Positions 24,779-33,697 of a stretch of DNA of 64,000 nt are shown in pieces. The DNA comes from Algoriphagus alkaliphilus (GTDB taxonomy: Bacteria > Bacteroidota > Bacteroidia > Cytophagales > Cyclobacteriaceae). The first letter of the stretch is position 1. Every line of letters starts with the position of its first letter. The stretch is taken from assembly GCF_900103735.1 (NCBI RefSeq), contig NZ_FMXE01000006.1, positions 62,001 through 126,000 of the forward strand. Direction: 5' to 3'. Under the pieces are notes generated by a model. That model was not told the DNA's origin, made no database searches, and worked only from the letters and a program-made list of their open reading frames with translations. Both the position numbers and the translations under genes were made by a program.

Positions 24779-26431
24779 TTAGCAACCCAGTGCATTCCGT
24801 TCTTCCGGAGTCAGGAGTTCAAACTTTTTATAGGTAATCCGACCGTCTTTTTCAATTTTGGCGTAAGGAAAACTCGCCCGCTGTACTTTTCTTCGATCTT
24901 CCATGGAAAGGTTAAAGTAGGTCTGATCCAAAGCTAAGAATTGTGTCCTGAGCTCTTCAATTTCCTCATTTGTAGGTTGGGTAAAAATACCGGACTTAGT
25001 GATTTTAAGTTGGAATTCCGTGGCTTGCTTTTGATAGCTTGTACTGCTCGGGATGTATGAATCAACAGGCTCTGTAATTGAACTTGTAGCCTTTGTGCTT
25101 TTAGGACTTACACTGCCAATAGTTATCGTTCCACCTATTGGTTTCTTTCCGAAACTTGAATTTTCCCCATAGTTATTTTCAAATCCAGCTGGCGTATAGA
25201 GAGGACGACCGTAGAGAATTGTGTAGACAGTATCAACCTGATTTACTTTTTGAACTTTAACATCCTCATAAATCACCCTTCTAAGGTCATTTTCCCTCAA
25301 AACCTTCTGAACATCTGACAAAAAGCCCATATCCACATCAGTCGCAGCAGAAAACCGTACAAGTGTATTCTCGGGATTTTTTGATTTGACCAACTCAGCC
25401 AATTCTTGGATCACAATGATTTGCCCATCCACTTCAATTTTGTTATCTGCTCTAAGGAGAATCCCGATTTCAATATCTTTTTGGTTAGCCTGGACTTCTC
25501 CGGATTCGAAGTTTCCACCTTCTTCCGCTTGCGCTGTTACCTTTTCACTAAAAAAGTAAACCAAAACTGCAAAAACTGGCAGGATAAAAAGGATTTTGAC
25601 CCATTTGGCCGAATTTGCTGAACTTCGTTTCATCATTTCAAATCGTTTTTTGGTGAGGGAAAAATTAAGACTGCTGGCCAATCCTGTACTTTGTCTTGGA
25701 CTCATCATGGCAAGCAGGAAAGTTTTGTATTGATCCAATGGAGTGACCAGAAGTGCGGCTTCGTCGGCGATGAATTCATGATTCAGCTTAATGGCTTGTC
25801 GTGCAAGGTATAGGCCGGGATGAAACCAAAATGGTACCAGTAAGGACTCAATCAACAAGTTGTCCCAAGTATGTCGACCTCGAACGTGGGCTTGCTCATG
25901 TGCAAAAATTGCATCACTGAGTTGATCAGACTCGAAATAGTCTCTGGAAACAAAAATGTAACTCAGAAAAGAAAAGGGAAGGCTCTTTTCACTGAGCAAA
26001 ACCAGAGTTTCTCCCCGAAATTGAACATGGATGTTTTGGTTGATTTTGTCCAGCAGCAACTTGATATTTCGAATGAATCGAATCATAAAAACCAAGGTGA
26101 TCAATCCATAAAGCGACCAAAAAAGCAAATTCCAATCAAAAGACTTTGCCGCCAACTCAGTTTCCGGGACAAAATCGGAGGCCAAAGCAAGATCAGTATG
26201 CAATTTAAAATCAGGAGAAAATTCCACTTCCTGAAGTGCATCCTCAGAAAAAACAATTGGTACTTCAGCAGCTACTTCCAACTCGATCAAAGGAATCAAA
26301 AAAGATCCCATCACCGCAGCCAAAAGGAAAAATCGGTTGAACTGATAAATCGCCTCCCGCTGCAAAAGCAGGCGGTGAACCAACAGCAAAATAACCAGGC
26401 AAATTGCAGACTTAATGAGATAGCTTATCAT
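24779..26431 (-). CDS. BlaR1/MecR1-type M56 membrane metalloprotease sensor
   Basis: 550 residues. Four membrane helices (near 2-20, 30-48, 95-115 and 280-300) surround the cytosolic gluzincin motif HEQAH near residue 179 and the downstream glutamate in NHEFIADEAAL. After the last helix comes a periplasmic tail of ~240 residues that lacks a penicillin-binding sensor domain, so the signal is unlikely to be a beta-lactam bound covalently. Its start overlaps the BlaI-like repressor by 4 bases. On activation such proteins trigger cleavage of the repressor. The tail ends ALGC with a lone cysteine. Confidence 0.88.
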   Translation of the reverse strand: MISYLIKSAICLVILLLVHRLLLQREAIYQFNRFFLLAAVMGSFLIPLIELEVAAEVPIVFSEDALQEVEFSPDFKLHTDLALASDFVPETELAAKSFDWNLLFWSLYGLITLVFMIRFIRNIKLLLDKINQNIHVQFRGETLVLLSEKSLPFSFLSYIFVSRDYFESDQLSDAIFAHEQAHVRGRHTWDNLLIESLLVPFWFHPGLYLARQAIKLNHEFIADEAALLVTPLDQYKTFLLAMMSPRQSTGLASSLNFSLTKKRFEMMKRSSANSAKWVKILFILPVFAVLVYFFSEKVTAQAEEGGNFESGEVQANQKDIEIGILLRADNKIEVDGQIIVIQELAELVKSKNPENTLVRFSAATDVDMGFLSDVQKVLRENDLRRVIYEDVKVQKVNQVDTVYTILYGRPLYTPAGFENNYGENSSFGKKPIGGTITIGSVSPKSTKATSSITEPVDSYIPSSTSYQKQATEFQLKITKSGIFTQPTNEEIEELRTQFLALDQTYFNLSMEDRRKVQRASFPYAKIEKDGRITYKKFELLTPEERNALGC

Positions 26432-26796
26432 TTTTTGCTGTTTAATTGGTCATCTATAATTTCTTTGAGTTGAAGGAGTTCCTCCTGAGTCAGCTCGGTT
26501 TTTTTTGTAAAAAATGAGGCGAATTGAGCCGGAGAGTCATTGAAAAAGTTCTTGATCAATCCGTTGAGATGCTTGGAAAAGTAGTTTTCCTTACTCACTA
26601 AGGGATAATATTCCCGGAGTTTGCCTGCCGTATCGTATCCGACAAAGTTCTTCTCCTGCATCCGGGTCAGAAGGGTGGAAATCGTGGTAGTTGCAGGCTT
26701 GGGTTCAGAATAAGATTCCAGCAGATCTTTCATAAAAGCACGTTTGAGCTTCCACAGGTGATTCATCAGTTCTTCTTCGGTAGGAGTAAGTTTCAT
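26428..26796 (-). CDS. BlaI/MecI-family transcriptional repressor
   Basis: 122 residues from ATG 26796 (MKLTPTEEELMNHLWKLK); five codons further upstream are not conserved. A winged helix (about 5-70, with KPATTTISTLLTRMQEKNFV as recognition region) is followed by a helical dimer domain. It represses its own operon together with the M56 sensor at 24779. Two operator-like palindromes overlap the promoter boxes just upstream (26816-26858). The proteolytic switch site is expected between the two domains. Confidence 0.92.
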   Translation of the reverse strand: MKLTPTEEELMNHLWKLKRAFMKDLLESYSEPKPATTTISTLLTRMQEKNFVGYDTAGKLREYYPLVSKENYFSKHLNGLIKNFFNDSPAQFASFFTKKTELTQEELLQLKEIIDDQLNSKK

Positions 26797-26815
26797 GTTC
26801 AGAATTAGCAACGTT

Positions 26816-26858
26816 CTCTACAAATGTAGAGCAATAAATCAACTCTACAAGAGTAGAT
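26816..26858 (-). promoter_or_regulatory. BlaI-operon promoter with two operators on the -33 and -7 boxes
   Basis: A perfect palindrome CTCTACA-AA-TGTAGAG (26816-26831) and an imperfect copy (26843-26858, core TCTAC/GTAGA) match TACA/TGTA-type BlaI operators. On the minus strand the -7 box TACATTTG (26828-26821) lies inside the first and the -33 TTG (26850-26848) inside the second, with exactly 19 bases between. The expected start of transcription, about 26814, leaves an ~18-base leader. Confidence 0.85.
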
Positions 26859-27135
26859 CAAAATTTATTTCATTTTAATTCAAACGGTAAAAAATTCAAA
26901 ATCAACTGACTGCATGCCTCTTGTAAAAAATGCGTTTGGCAAAAAGCAGGTTTGGAAATCGATTTCTGAAGGCTTATTTTGGAAAAAGCAACCAATGCCA
27001 ACTTCACTTCCCAACTAATACCCCTCGACAACTGAAAAAAAATTAGAAAGCAGTTCGTAAACAGATCGCTCCATTTTGGATTTTAATACTCAGAAATTGA
27101 TAATTTCGAAACTTGCTCAAAGGAGAACATAGTGC

Positions 27136-29808
27136 ATGTCAGCTGAACATATACGATTACAGGAAGATAAGGAACGGAAGAAGCATTGGAAAAAGTGGGG
27201 CCCATACCTCACTGAGAGGCAATGGGGGACTGTTCGCGAAGATTACAGCCCGGATGGGGCAGCATGGGAAAATGTAACCCATGACGATGCCAGAAGCAAA
27301 GCCTACCGCTGGGGTGAGGAAGGGATCGCCGGAATTTCGGATCACAAGCAAAAGCTCTGCTTGGCTTGGGGATTTTGGAACGGCAAGGATCCTTTTATCA
27401 AAGAGCGCCTTTTTGGTCTGACCGGAAATCAGGGGAACCACGGCGAGGATGTCAAGGAAATCTACTATTACTTGGATTCCACCCCGACACATAGCTATAT
27501 GAAGATGCTGTACAAGTATCCTCAGGCTGAATATCCTTATCAAAAGCTCATTGACGAAAACAGAAAAGCGGGTAAGCTTCAGGATGAGTACGAACTGATC
27601 GATACCGGAGTTTTTGACGAAGATCGCTACTTTGATATTTTCATAGAGTACGCGAAAAATGACGCGGAAGACATCTTCTCCATTGTCACCGTACACAACA
27701 GAGGTCCTGAGGACGCAAAGCTAATAGTGATGCCAACGGTGTGGTTTCGCAAAACCTGGTTTACCGGACATGAACCATTCATGCCAACTATCAGCAAGCT
27801 GGATGACCATTCGATCAAAGCATTCAATCCAAAGTCGGGAAATTACATTTTCACGTTTTGCAGTAATACCGACCTTGTTTTCTGCAATAATGAAACCAAC
27901 CGTGAAAAATTGTACGGTATCCCAAAAGACCAAATTTTTTGCAAAGATGGAATCAATGATTTCATTGTTTCGGGAGATCGGAGAGGCTTGAATCCTCAAA
28001 ACATGGGGACAAAAGCCGCGGCTATTTTTGAACTGGAGATTCCCGCAGGTGGTAGCAAGTCGATCAAAATGCGTATGCAGCATCAGATTGAGGAAAAACC
28101 ACTCGAATCCAGTAAAGAAAGTGTCGAGCTACGCAAAAAAGAAGCGGACGAATTCTACGACACAATTCAAGACCGAGTCACAGACGCTGACCTAAAATCC
28201 ATTCAAAGGCAAGCATTTGCCGGGCTGATGTGGTCCAAGCAGTTTTATTACTACGACGTCAATCGCTGGTTGGAGGGTGATGCAGGAAGATATACTCCTC
28301 CGGAACAGCGAAAAAAAGGAAGAAATAACAACTGGCGTCACCTGCAAAATTACGACATCATCTCCATGCCGGATAAGTGGGAATACCCCTGGTATGCGGC
28401 ATGGGATTTGGCTTTTCACTGCATTCCTATTGCGCGGATAGATCCCGAATTTGCAAAGGATCAACTCCAACTCCTGCTCAATGAATGGTATATGCATCCC
28501 AATGGGCAGATACCTGCTTACGAATGGAACTTCTCGGATGTGAATCCTCCTGTGCACGCCTATGCTATTCAGCGGGTCTATCAGATCGACAAGAAACTCA
28601 ACGGGGGTAAGGGCGATCAGGAGTTTCTGGAGCGGGCAATGCACAAACTGATGCTCAACTTCACTTGGTGGGTCAATCAGAAGGATAGTGATGGCAAAAA
28701 CATCTTTGAAGGAGGATTCCTTGGACTGGATAATATTTCCCTGTTTGACCGGAGTCATGCCAGCCATTATCAGGGAAAACTTGAACAGGCAGATGGCACT
28801 TCCTGGATGGCCATGTTTTCATTGAACCTTTTGAGAATTTCATTGGATCTCTGCGAGTTCAACAAAGTCTACCAATTCACTGCCACTAAGTTTCTTGAAC
28901 ATTTTCTCTACATCGCAGGTGCGATGAATAACATTTCACAGGAGCACATTTCCCTGTGGGATGATGAGGACAGCTTCTTCTATGATGTTTTTCACCTTAA
29001 GGGAAAAGAACCGAAAAAACTGAAGGTAAGGTCAATTGTGGGCCTCATACCTCTTTTTGCAGTAGAACCCATCAGAGAGGAATTGTTTGACGACCTTCCT
29101 GAATTTAAAAAGCGTCTGGACTTTTTCCTCAGTGAAAAGCCAAAATTGGCCGCCTTGGTGTCCAGCTGGATTCAGCCCGGATATGACAAACGACGGCTTT
29201 TCTCCCTGCTGAGAGGACATCGAATGAAAAGTGTCCTCCACAAAATGCTGGATTCCGACGAATTCTTAAGTGACTACGGAATTCGATCGCTTTCAAAATA
29301 TTATGAGAAGAATCCCTACGGGATGAAAATCAACGGGGACACGCTTTCCATCAAATACACTCCGGGCGAGTCTGACACCAGAATGTTTGGCGGCAATTCC
29401 AACTGGCGTGGCCCGATTTGGTTTCCGATCAACTTCCTGATCATCGAATCCCTGAAGAAGTTTGACTTCTACTACGGGGGCGACTTCTCTATTGAATACC
29501 CGACCGGATCGGGTAATTTCCTGACGATGGACATCATCGCAAAGGAGCTTTCGCTTCGCTGTATGCGGATTTTCATGAAGGACAAAAACGGTCATCGACC
29601 GGTCTATGGAAAGAACAAGAAATTTCAGGAAGACCCGCACTTTAAGGACTACATCCTTTTTTACGAGTATTTCCATGGAGATTCGGGTAAAGGCCTTGGA
29701 GCTTCCCATCAGACGGGTTGGACAGCCTTGATTGCGGAGATGATTCACAAGTATTACAAATTCAGCGAAGTGCATCACGATGTCAATACTCCCCTATTTA
29801 GAAGCTAA
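27136..29808 (+). CDS. large MGH1/GH63-like glycosidase
   Basis: 890 residues, cytoplasmic (no signal peptide). The C-terminal two thirds look like an (alpha/alpha)6 barrel of the mannosyl-oligosaccharide glucosidase type: WEYPWYAAWDLAFHCIPIA, GQIPAYEWNFSDVNPPVHAYA and SNWRGPIWFPINFLIIESL are regions where this clan carries its acid and base. The family acts on alpha-glucosides or related oligosaccharides; the substrate here is not known. An AAGGAG sequence stands about 10 bases before the ATG at 27136, a rare Shine-Dalgarno-like site for this phylum. Its last 29 bases overlap rnhB. Confidence 0.85.
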   Translation: MSAEHIRLQEDKERKKHWKKWGPYLTERQWGTVREDYSPDGAAWENVTHDDARSKAYRWGEEGIAGISDHKQKLCLAWGFWNGKDPFIKERLFGLTGNQGNHGEDVKEIYYYLDSTPTHSYMKMLYKYPQAEYPYQKLIDENRKAGKLQDEYELIDTGVFDEDRYFDIFIEYAKNDAEDIFSIVTVHNRGPEDAKLIVMPTVWFRKTWFTGHEPFMPTISKLDDHSIKAFNPKSGNYIFTFCSNTDLVFCNNETNREKLYGIPKDQIFCKDGINDFIVSGDRRGLNPQNMGTKAAAIFELEIPAGGSKSIKMRMQHQIEEKPLESSKESVELRKKEADEFYDTIQDRVTDADLKSIQRQAFAGLMWSKQFYYYDVNRWLEGDAGRYTPPEQRKKGRNNNWRHLQNYDIISMPDKWEYPWYAAWDLAFHCIPIARIDPEFAKDQLQLLLNEWYMHPNGQIPAYEWNFSDVNPPVHAYAIQRVYQIDKKLNGGKGDQEFLERAMHKLMLNFTWWVNQKDSDGKNIFEGGFLGLDNISLFDRSHASHYQGKLEQADGTSWMAMFSLNLLRISLDLCEFNKVYQFTATKFLEHFLYIAGAMNNISQEHISLWDDEDSFFYDVFHLKGKEPKKLKVRSIVGLIPLFAVEPIREELFDDLPEFKKRLDFFLSEKPKLAALVSSWIQPGYDKRRLFSLLRGHRMKSVLHKMLDSDEFLSDYGIRSLSKYYEKNPYGMKINGDTLSIKYTPGESDTRMFGGNSNWRGPIWFPINFLIIESLKKFDFYYGGDFSIEYPTGSGNFLTMDIIAKELSLRCMRIFMKDKNGHRPVYGKNKKFQEDPHFKDYILFYEYFHGDSGKGLGASHQTGWTALIAEMIHKYYKFSEVHHDVNTPLFRS

Positions 29809-30385
29809 TCGAATCGAAGCTGGATGCGACGAGGTAGGACGCGGTTGCCTGGCGGGGCCGGTTGTTGCGGCGGCCGTCATTCTTCCTTTTTCCTACCACA
29901 ACCCCTGGATCAACGACTCCAAAAAGCTGGGGAAAACTCAGCGGGAAGACCTCATCGGGGAAATCAAAAGTAAGTCTATGGCTTGGGCAATTGCAGAAGC
30001 AAGTGTGGAAGAAATCGACCAAATCAATATTCTCAATGCTTCTTTTTTGGCAATGAAACGCGCTGTGGTAAAACTGGAAATAAAGCCCGAACACCTGTTG
30101 ATCGATGGCAACCGATGGAAATCTGACCTGACTTTCCCTTTTACCTGTGTGATCAAAGGAGATGGAAGATTCGCAAGCATCGCAGCGGCTTCGATTCTGG
30201 CTAAAGTTTATCGGGATGAGCTGATGGAGAAATTAGCCTTGGAGCATCCTCATTTTGCATGGGAACGAAATGCCGGCTATCCGACCAAAGCGCATCGGGA
30301 AGGAATCGAAAAATATGGCAGCACGATCTGGCACCGAAAGAGTTTTCAGCTGTTGCCGAGGCAATTGGAATTGGCACTGAAATAA
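29780..30385 (+). CDS. rnhB: ribonuclease HII
   Basis: 201 residues, normal length. The catalytic acids are visible in AGCDEVGRGCLAGPVV (D17, E18), in LLIDGN, and in AASILAKVYRDELM. It cleaves RNA in RNA-DNA hybrids and starts ribonucleotide excision repair. It begins inside the glycosidase gene (29-base overlap) in a different frame, so it is translationally coupled; the ATG at 29780 is upstream of the conserved core by the usual distance. A strong terminator follows. Confidence 0.95.
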   Translation: MSILPYLEANRIEAGCDEVGRGCLAGPVVAAAVILPFSYHNPWINDSKKLGKTQREDLIGEIKSKSMAWAIAEASVEEIDQINILNASFLAMKRAVVKLEIKPEHLLIDGNRWKSDLTFPFTCVIKGDGRFASIAAASILAKVYRDELMEKLALEHPHFAWERNAGYPTKAHREGIEKYGSTIWHRKSFQLLPRQLELALK

Positions 30386-30386
30386 A

Positions 30387-30416
30387 AAAGCCGCTAAAGA
30401 AACTTCAGCGGCTTTC
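30387..30416 (+). terminator. terminator after rnhB
   Basis: AAAGCCGCT and AGCGGCTTT form a 9-bp stem within an A-rich left and T-rich right flank; the tract TTTCGGTTTATTTT is only partly T. It follows the rnhB stop directly. Confidence 0.75.
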
Positions 30417-30519
30417 GGTTTATTTTAAGGGTGATTAATTTCTTTTTTGATTGATTTTGTGATGAACTTGAAATCTCTTTCGAAGGCACTCTCCCTGAAA
30501 ACTGATCACTGAAACCTAC

Positions 30520-30960
30520 CTACTTCTTCTTGATCCGTTCGAAAATCAATCTGCCAGTGGCGGAACTTTTACTTATCGGCTGGAGAACCATTCTGTCCCC
30601 GGAAAATTCAACAATCTTGGCAAGACGGTCTCCTTTTTCCTCATGAATCAGCAACATATTACCTTCCACAAGTTCAATTTTTACTTCCTTCTGCACCACA
30701 GTCTGGTTTTCGAAATCCGTAAACTTCAGGGTATCCCCTTCTTCAAACTTATAGACAGTATTTTCAAGGCGGTAATTGATGCGGGCATCCATACTGGCTT
30801 TTTCCATGGGATTCGCATTTTGGTACTGGGGAGATTTCACGATTTTCTCCATTCCGTCAAAATGCACCAGCTGCCAGCTTCCGATGAGTTGACTGTATTG
30901 AATCTGATTCCAGTAAAGCAACAGACTTAGGAAAAGGGAAGTGATGAGTGATAGATTCAT
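30520..30960 (-). CDS. small exported lipocalin-like protein of unknown function
   Basis: 146 residues. A hydrophobic N-terminus (SLITSLFLSLLLYW) looks like a signal peptide or anchor. The opening of the mature part, LIGSWQLVHFDGME, resembles the first strand of lipocalin-like proteins, and the rest alternates strands and turns (VYKFEEGDTLKFTDFENQ, MVLQP). No catalytic motif is present. It stands alone between rnhB and the peptide cassette. Confidence 0.6.
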   Translation of the reverse strand: MNLSLITSLFLSLLLYWNQIQYSQLIGSWQLVHFDGMEKIVKSPQYQNANPMEKASMDARINYRLENTVYKFEEGDTLKFTDFENQTVVQKEVKIELVEGNMLLIHEEKGDRLAKIVEFSGDRMVLQPISKSSATGRLIFERIKKK

Positions 30961-31131
30961 GCTAGGTTGATTTGCAATTATTTTGCCAGTTTGAAAATCA
31001 GCCTTAAAAACGGAAATTCAACTAGATCGACTGGATTCAAACTTAGCCCAAGATTATGACTTTCAGGCACTGAGCATTCGAGCGGGCTCCCTTTTGTAAA
31101 CCAAATGCAACTAAATACTTTCAGGTCGTTT

Positions 31132-32178
31132 CTATTTCAATTTCGGATACAGATCTACTAAGTAGTGATTACAAAACCATGTTTTATTTTTCTCCTTAAA
31201 CTCAATCTCTCTCAAATAAACTTTCCCATCCATCACACCAAAAGGCTGTTCTTCAGATGAGGCTAGAAGGTGAAAGTTCTTAAATTCCTTATTTAACGAA
31301 AAAATCCGATACTCTTTTCCCGTATCTAAAACTGGAAATACCCTATCCAAATTCCAGTCGTAAAAGGCAAACCAGGCTTGGTTCTTCTTTTCTAATTCTG
31401 GAAAGGTATAGCCTTGAATTGCCCCAGTGGCCTTGGAAAATTTCAAGAACCGATTTTTAAGAGGCAGATTGAAAATAAATCCGTCCCGGGTCTGGATGAT
31501 GTTATATCTATAAATTGAAGCAGTACTATAAGCCTCTGGAGTACCCTTTAATTTCCAATACCAATTTTTGGATGCTTCGGGATGTTGTGAATCTAAATAG
31601 CTCACGTGTTTTTTGTTCTCCCAATCATAGACCCAGAAATCTGCAGAGCTGAGGTACTTATTGGATTCAACTCGATAGCCTATCGTATATTTTTCCAATT
31701 GAACCAAGCTATACCCCTTCAAATACTTGTCATCGATAGCAGGTTTTCTTTTCTCCAATTGTTTAATACGGACGTCAAGTTTCTCTTGATTTATTTCTAG
31801 GATTGTGGTGCCATGACCATGAATTACTAAAAATCTATTGTCACTAGTCTGAACCAATCCATCAATGGAGTTAAATCTGCCGGATTGCTTATCATATCCT
31901 TCCAAAAACATCTCATTAAAGCTCAGACTATCTACAATCAATTTGTTGCGGTTGAGTAATACCAAATCCTTTGGAATTTTTTCATTATATCTCAAGCCAA
32001 TTGCTGATTGATCTCCAATCCATAGCATTTTGGTGACCACTTCATTGACATTTCCATAGTATAGATTCTCCAAAGTAGGCTTGACCTCTTTGCTCAGCGA
32101 GTCTGAGTTGGCCATGGCAGCAATTCCCAGAAATTGGGCAGCAAAAATGTAAAGTAAAGTCCTTGAATACCGCATCAT
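31132..32178 (-). CDS. exported protein, probable beta-propeller, second large gene of the peptide cassette
   Basis: 348 residues with a signal peptide (LLYIFAAQFLGIAAMA). The body consists of repeated beta-rich blocks (KDLVLLNRNKLIVDSLSF, NRFLVIHGHGTTILEINQ, YRYNIIQTRDGFIFNLPL), as in propellers such as DUF4221, but I cannot place it in a family with certainty. Its ATG overlaps the stop of the lipoprotein gene by 4 bases (ATGA), so the two are translationally coupled. The region is A+T-rich compared with neighbours. Product of unknown function. Confidence 0.65.
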   Translation of the reverse strand: MMRYSRTLLYIFAAQFLGIAAMANSDSLSKEVKPTLENLYYGNVNEVVTKMLWIGDQSAIGLRYNEKIPKDLVLLNRNKLIVDSLSFNEMFLEGYDKQSGRFNSIDGLVQTSDNRFLVIHGHGTTILEINQEKLDVRIKQLEKRKPAIDDKYLKGYSLVQLEKYTIGYRVESNKYLSSADFWVYDWENKKHVSYLDSQHPEASKNWYWKLKGTPEAYSTASIYRYNIIQTRDGFIFNLPLKNRFLKFSKATGAIQGYTFPELEKKNQAWFAFYDWNLDRVFPVLDTGKEYRIFSLNKEFKNFHLLASSEEQPFGVMDGKVYLREIEFKEKNKTWFCNHYLVDLYPKLK

Positions 32179-33353
32179 TTGTCTAACCGGTAATATAAGT
32201 TGAGAATAAACTGATCATCACTTTCTCTTGTAGCAAGCTTGGATAAAAAGCCATTTTGATACGGTACCTGATAGGAAAACGCATCTCCTTCAAAAATTTC
32301 TTTGGTCTTCCTTACCTCTACTAAATTAACATCACGGTCAAAAATCAGCGCAAAAGCTTGCTTCGATTTGCATTCCCCTTCTTTACCTTTCTCGCATTTC
32401 CAATACACCCTCACAAATTGTTCTGCTCCTTTGACATAGAAAAAATCACCGAAATAAGAATTGCCTTTATTGAAATTCATAATTCCATCACTGTCGTAGT
32501 CATTCATGTCATACCGTAGCGGTTCTCCCAATTCAAATTCCGCAATGCTGCCGCATTTCTTTTCGATGAATTCTCCATCCAGTGAATAAATGTATAGATT
32601 GGGATCCATGGAAAAGGACAGGATAATCCGGTTATCGACTCGCTCCAGGATGGGATGACTGAGGTAAAAGGGAAATAAGAAATTTTCTTCTGAGGCATAC
32701 AATCCCTCGTACTTTCCAAAAACACGAACAAAGTCTTGAGTTTCCAGACTATATTCTCCGATAGCAGGGAAATTCTTTTTTTCCTTGACAAAATACCACT
32801 GATCCATTTGCCTTAGCGGCACCAAGAAACTATTTCGTTCTGGGATATATTGAAAACCAAGTCCAAATCCTCCATACAGGCCGAAATTGGCAAATCCCTC
32901 CTTGGGCATTTCCCAAAGGTCTTCTTCGTATAGGTTATAGGTATTCAAAACCTCACCTTGACTGTTTATCAATCGAATGGTAGGGAAATTAAAATCACTA
33001 ACAAAGATGCTGTCTTTGGATATTACTTGAACTCCAGCCGGACTATCAAAGAAATTGGGATCCAGAGGTACCTCGCCAACAAATTGACGGTTTCTGAGAT
33101 CTACAATTTTGATATCAAACCTTGGCTTATCCGCCAAGATATATATAAGCGTATCTTGAAAAATGAAACTGCTGCGAATCGTACCTCCAAAATCATCAGG
33201 AGGAATGATTTCAAGGTTTTCAGATCGCTCAAATGAAGCAACTGACGAGTCGAATTGACATAGCTGAGCTTTTTCGGACTTTTCAAATTGGCAAGCTGAA
33301 AGAATACAGCAGGTAAAGACAAAAAAAACAAAATGGATTCTTCTCAAATTCAT
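32175..33353 (-). CDS. DUF4221-like beta-propeller lipoprotein
   Basis: 392 residues. The signal peptide ends in a lipobox, LSAC with C21, so the protein should be lipid-anchored. The mature part has repeated propeller-type strands (LIYILADKPRFDIKIVDLRN, SIFVSDFNFPTIRLINSQGE, RNSFLVPLRQMDQWYF) consistent with DUF4221, a family known only from Bacteroidota. It lies 88 bases after a 64-residue leader peptide gene on the same strand and overlaps the next gene. A surface receptor or chaperone role for the peptide is inference. Confidence 0.7.
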   Translation of the reverse strand: MNLRRIHFVFFVFTCCILSACQFEKSEKAQLCQFDSSVASFERSENLEIIPPDDFGGTIRSSFIFQDTLIYILADKPRFDIKIVDLRNRQFVGEVPLDPNFFDSPAGVQVISKDSIFVSDFNFPTIRLINSQGEVLNTYNLYEEDLWEMPKEGFANFGLYGGFGLGFQYIPERNSFLVPLRQMDQWYFVKEKKNFPAIGEYSLETQDFVRVFGKYEGLYASEENFLFPFYLSHPILERVDNRIILSFSMDPNLYIYSLDGEFIEKKCGSIAEFELGEPLRYDMNDYDSDGIMNFNKGNSYFGDFFYVKGAEQFVRVYWKCEKGKEGECKSKQAFALIFDRDVNLVEVRKTKEIFEGDAFSYQVPYQNGFLSKLATRESDDQFILNLYYRLDK

Positions 33354-33400
33354 TCAAATCTAACTTTAACAAATTGGATGACTTAACTATTCAAAAGTAA

Positions 33401-33432
33401 TGGAGTCGTTAAACTGAAGTATAACGACTCCA
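33401..33432 (-). terminator. hairpin between the leader peptide and the propeller lipoprotein
   Basis: Ten-base arms TGGAGTCGTT and AACGACTCCA are perfect inverted repeats around a 12-base loop, 9 bases after the peptide stop codon. In the direction of transcription a weak T-rich run (TTACTTTTG) follows. It may act as a leaky terminator that lets the peptide be made in excess of the propeller proteins. Confidence 0.65.
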
Positions 33433-33441
33433 TAAATTCGA

Positions 33442-33636
33442 TTATGTATCAGTTTCCTGATCCCCTACCATACATTTATTGAGCCACCAATGAGTGGCAC
33501 AAATTTGACCCCCACCTGCTAGTGGCACCCAATGGCCTTGATTTCCAAATGGGCCAGCCTCAACTTTTTGGCTTCCACCCATATCGAATGAAAGACCCAT
33601 GGAGAATACAAACGCCGCCAAAAGAAATTTTCTCAT
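33442..33636 (-). CDS. small secreted leader peptide (NVEALA-like)
   Basis: 64 residues. Residues 1-27 form an export leader with a hydrophobic core (FLLAAFVFSMGLSF) ending in KVEA, and the remaining 37 residues are rich in glycine and tryptophan with two cysteines (C46, C55; ICATHWWLNKC). The leader recalls NVEALA peptides of Bacteroides, which end in VEALA and also lie next to propeller-protein genes; here only VEA is shared, so membership is inference. No maturase gene is nearby. Confidence 0.7.
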   Translation of the reverse strand: MRKFLLAAFVFSMGLSFDMGGSQKVEAGPFGNQGHWVPLAGGGQICATHWWLNKCMVGDQETDT

Positions 33637-33680
33637 AAAAGAATAATTAATGGTTAATAATACGTTATCGTCTGAAAACT

Positions 33681-33697
33681 AAAAAAAAAAAAAAAAA
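33681..33697 (-). repeat. A17 homopolymer in the promoter region of the leader peptide gene
   Basis: Seventeen consecutive A lie 45-61 bases upstream of the peptide start codon (T17 on the coding strand). A weak promoter can be drawn with TTG at 33719-33717 and TATTTTTT at 33699-33692, which would put the tract at and after the -7 box. The remaining gap, 33698-34129, has no gene that I can see. Confidence 0.6.
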
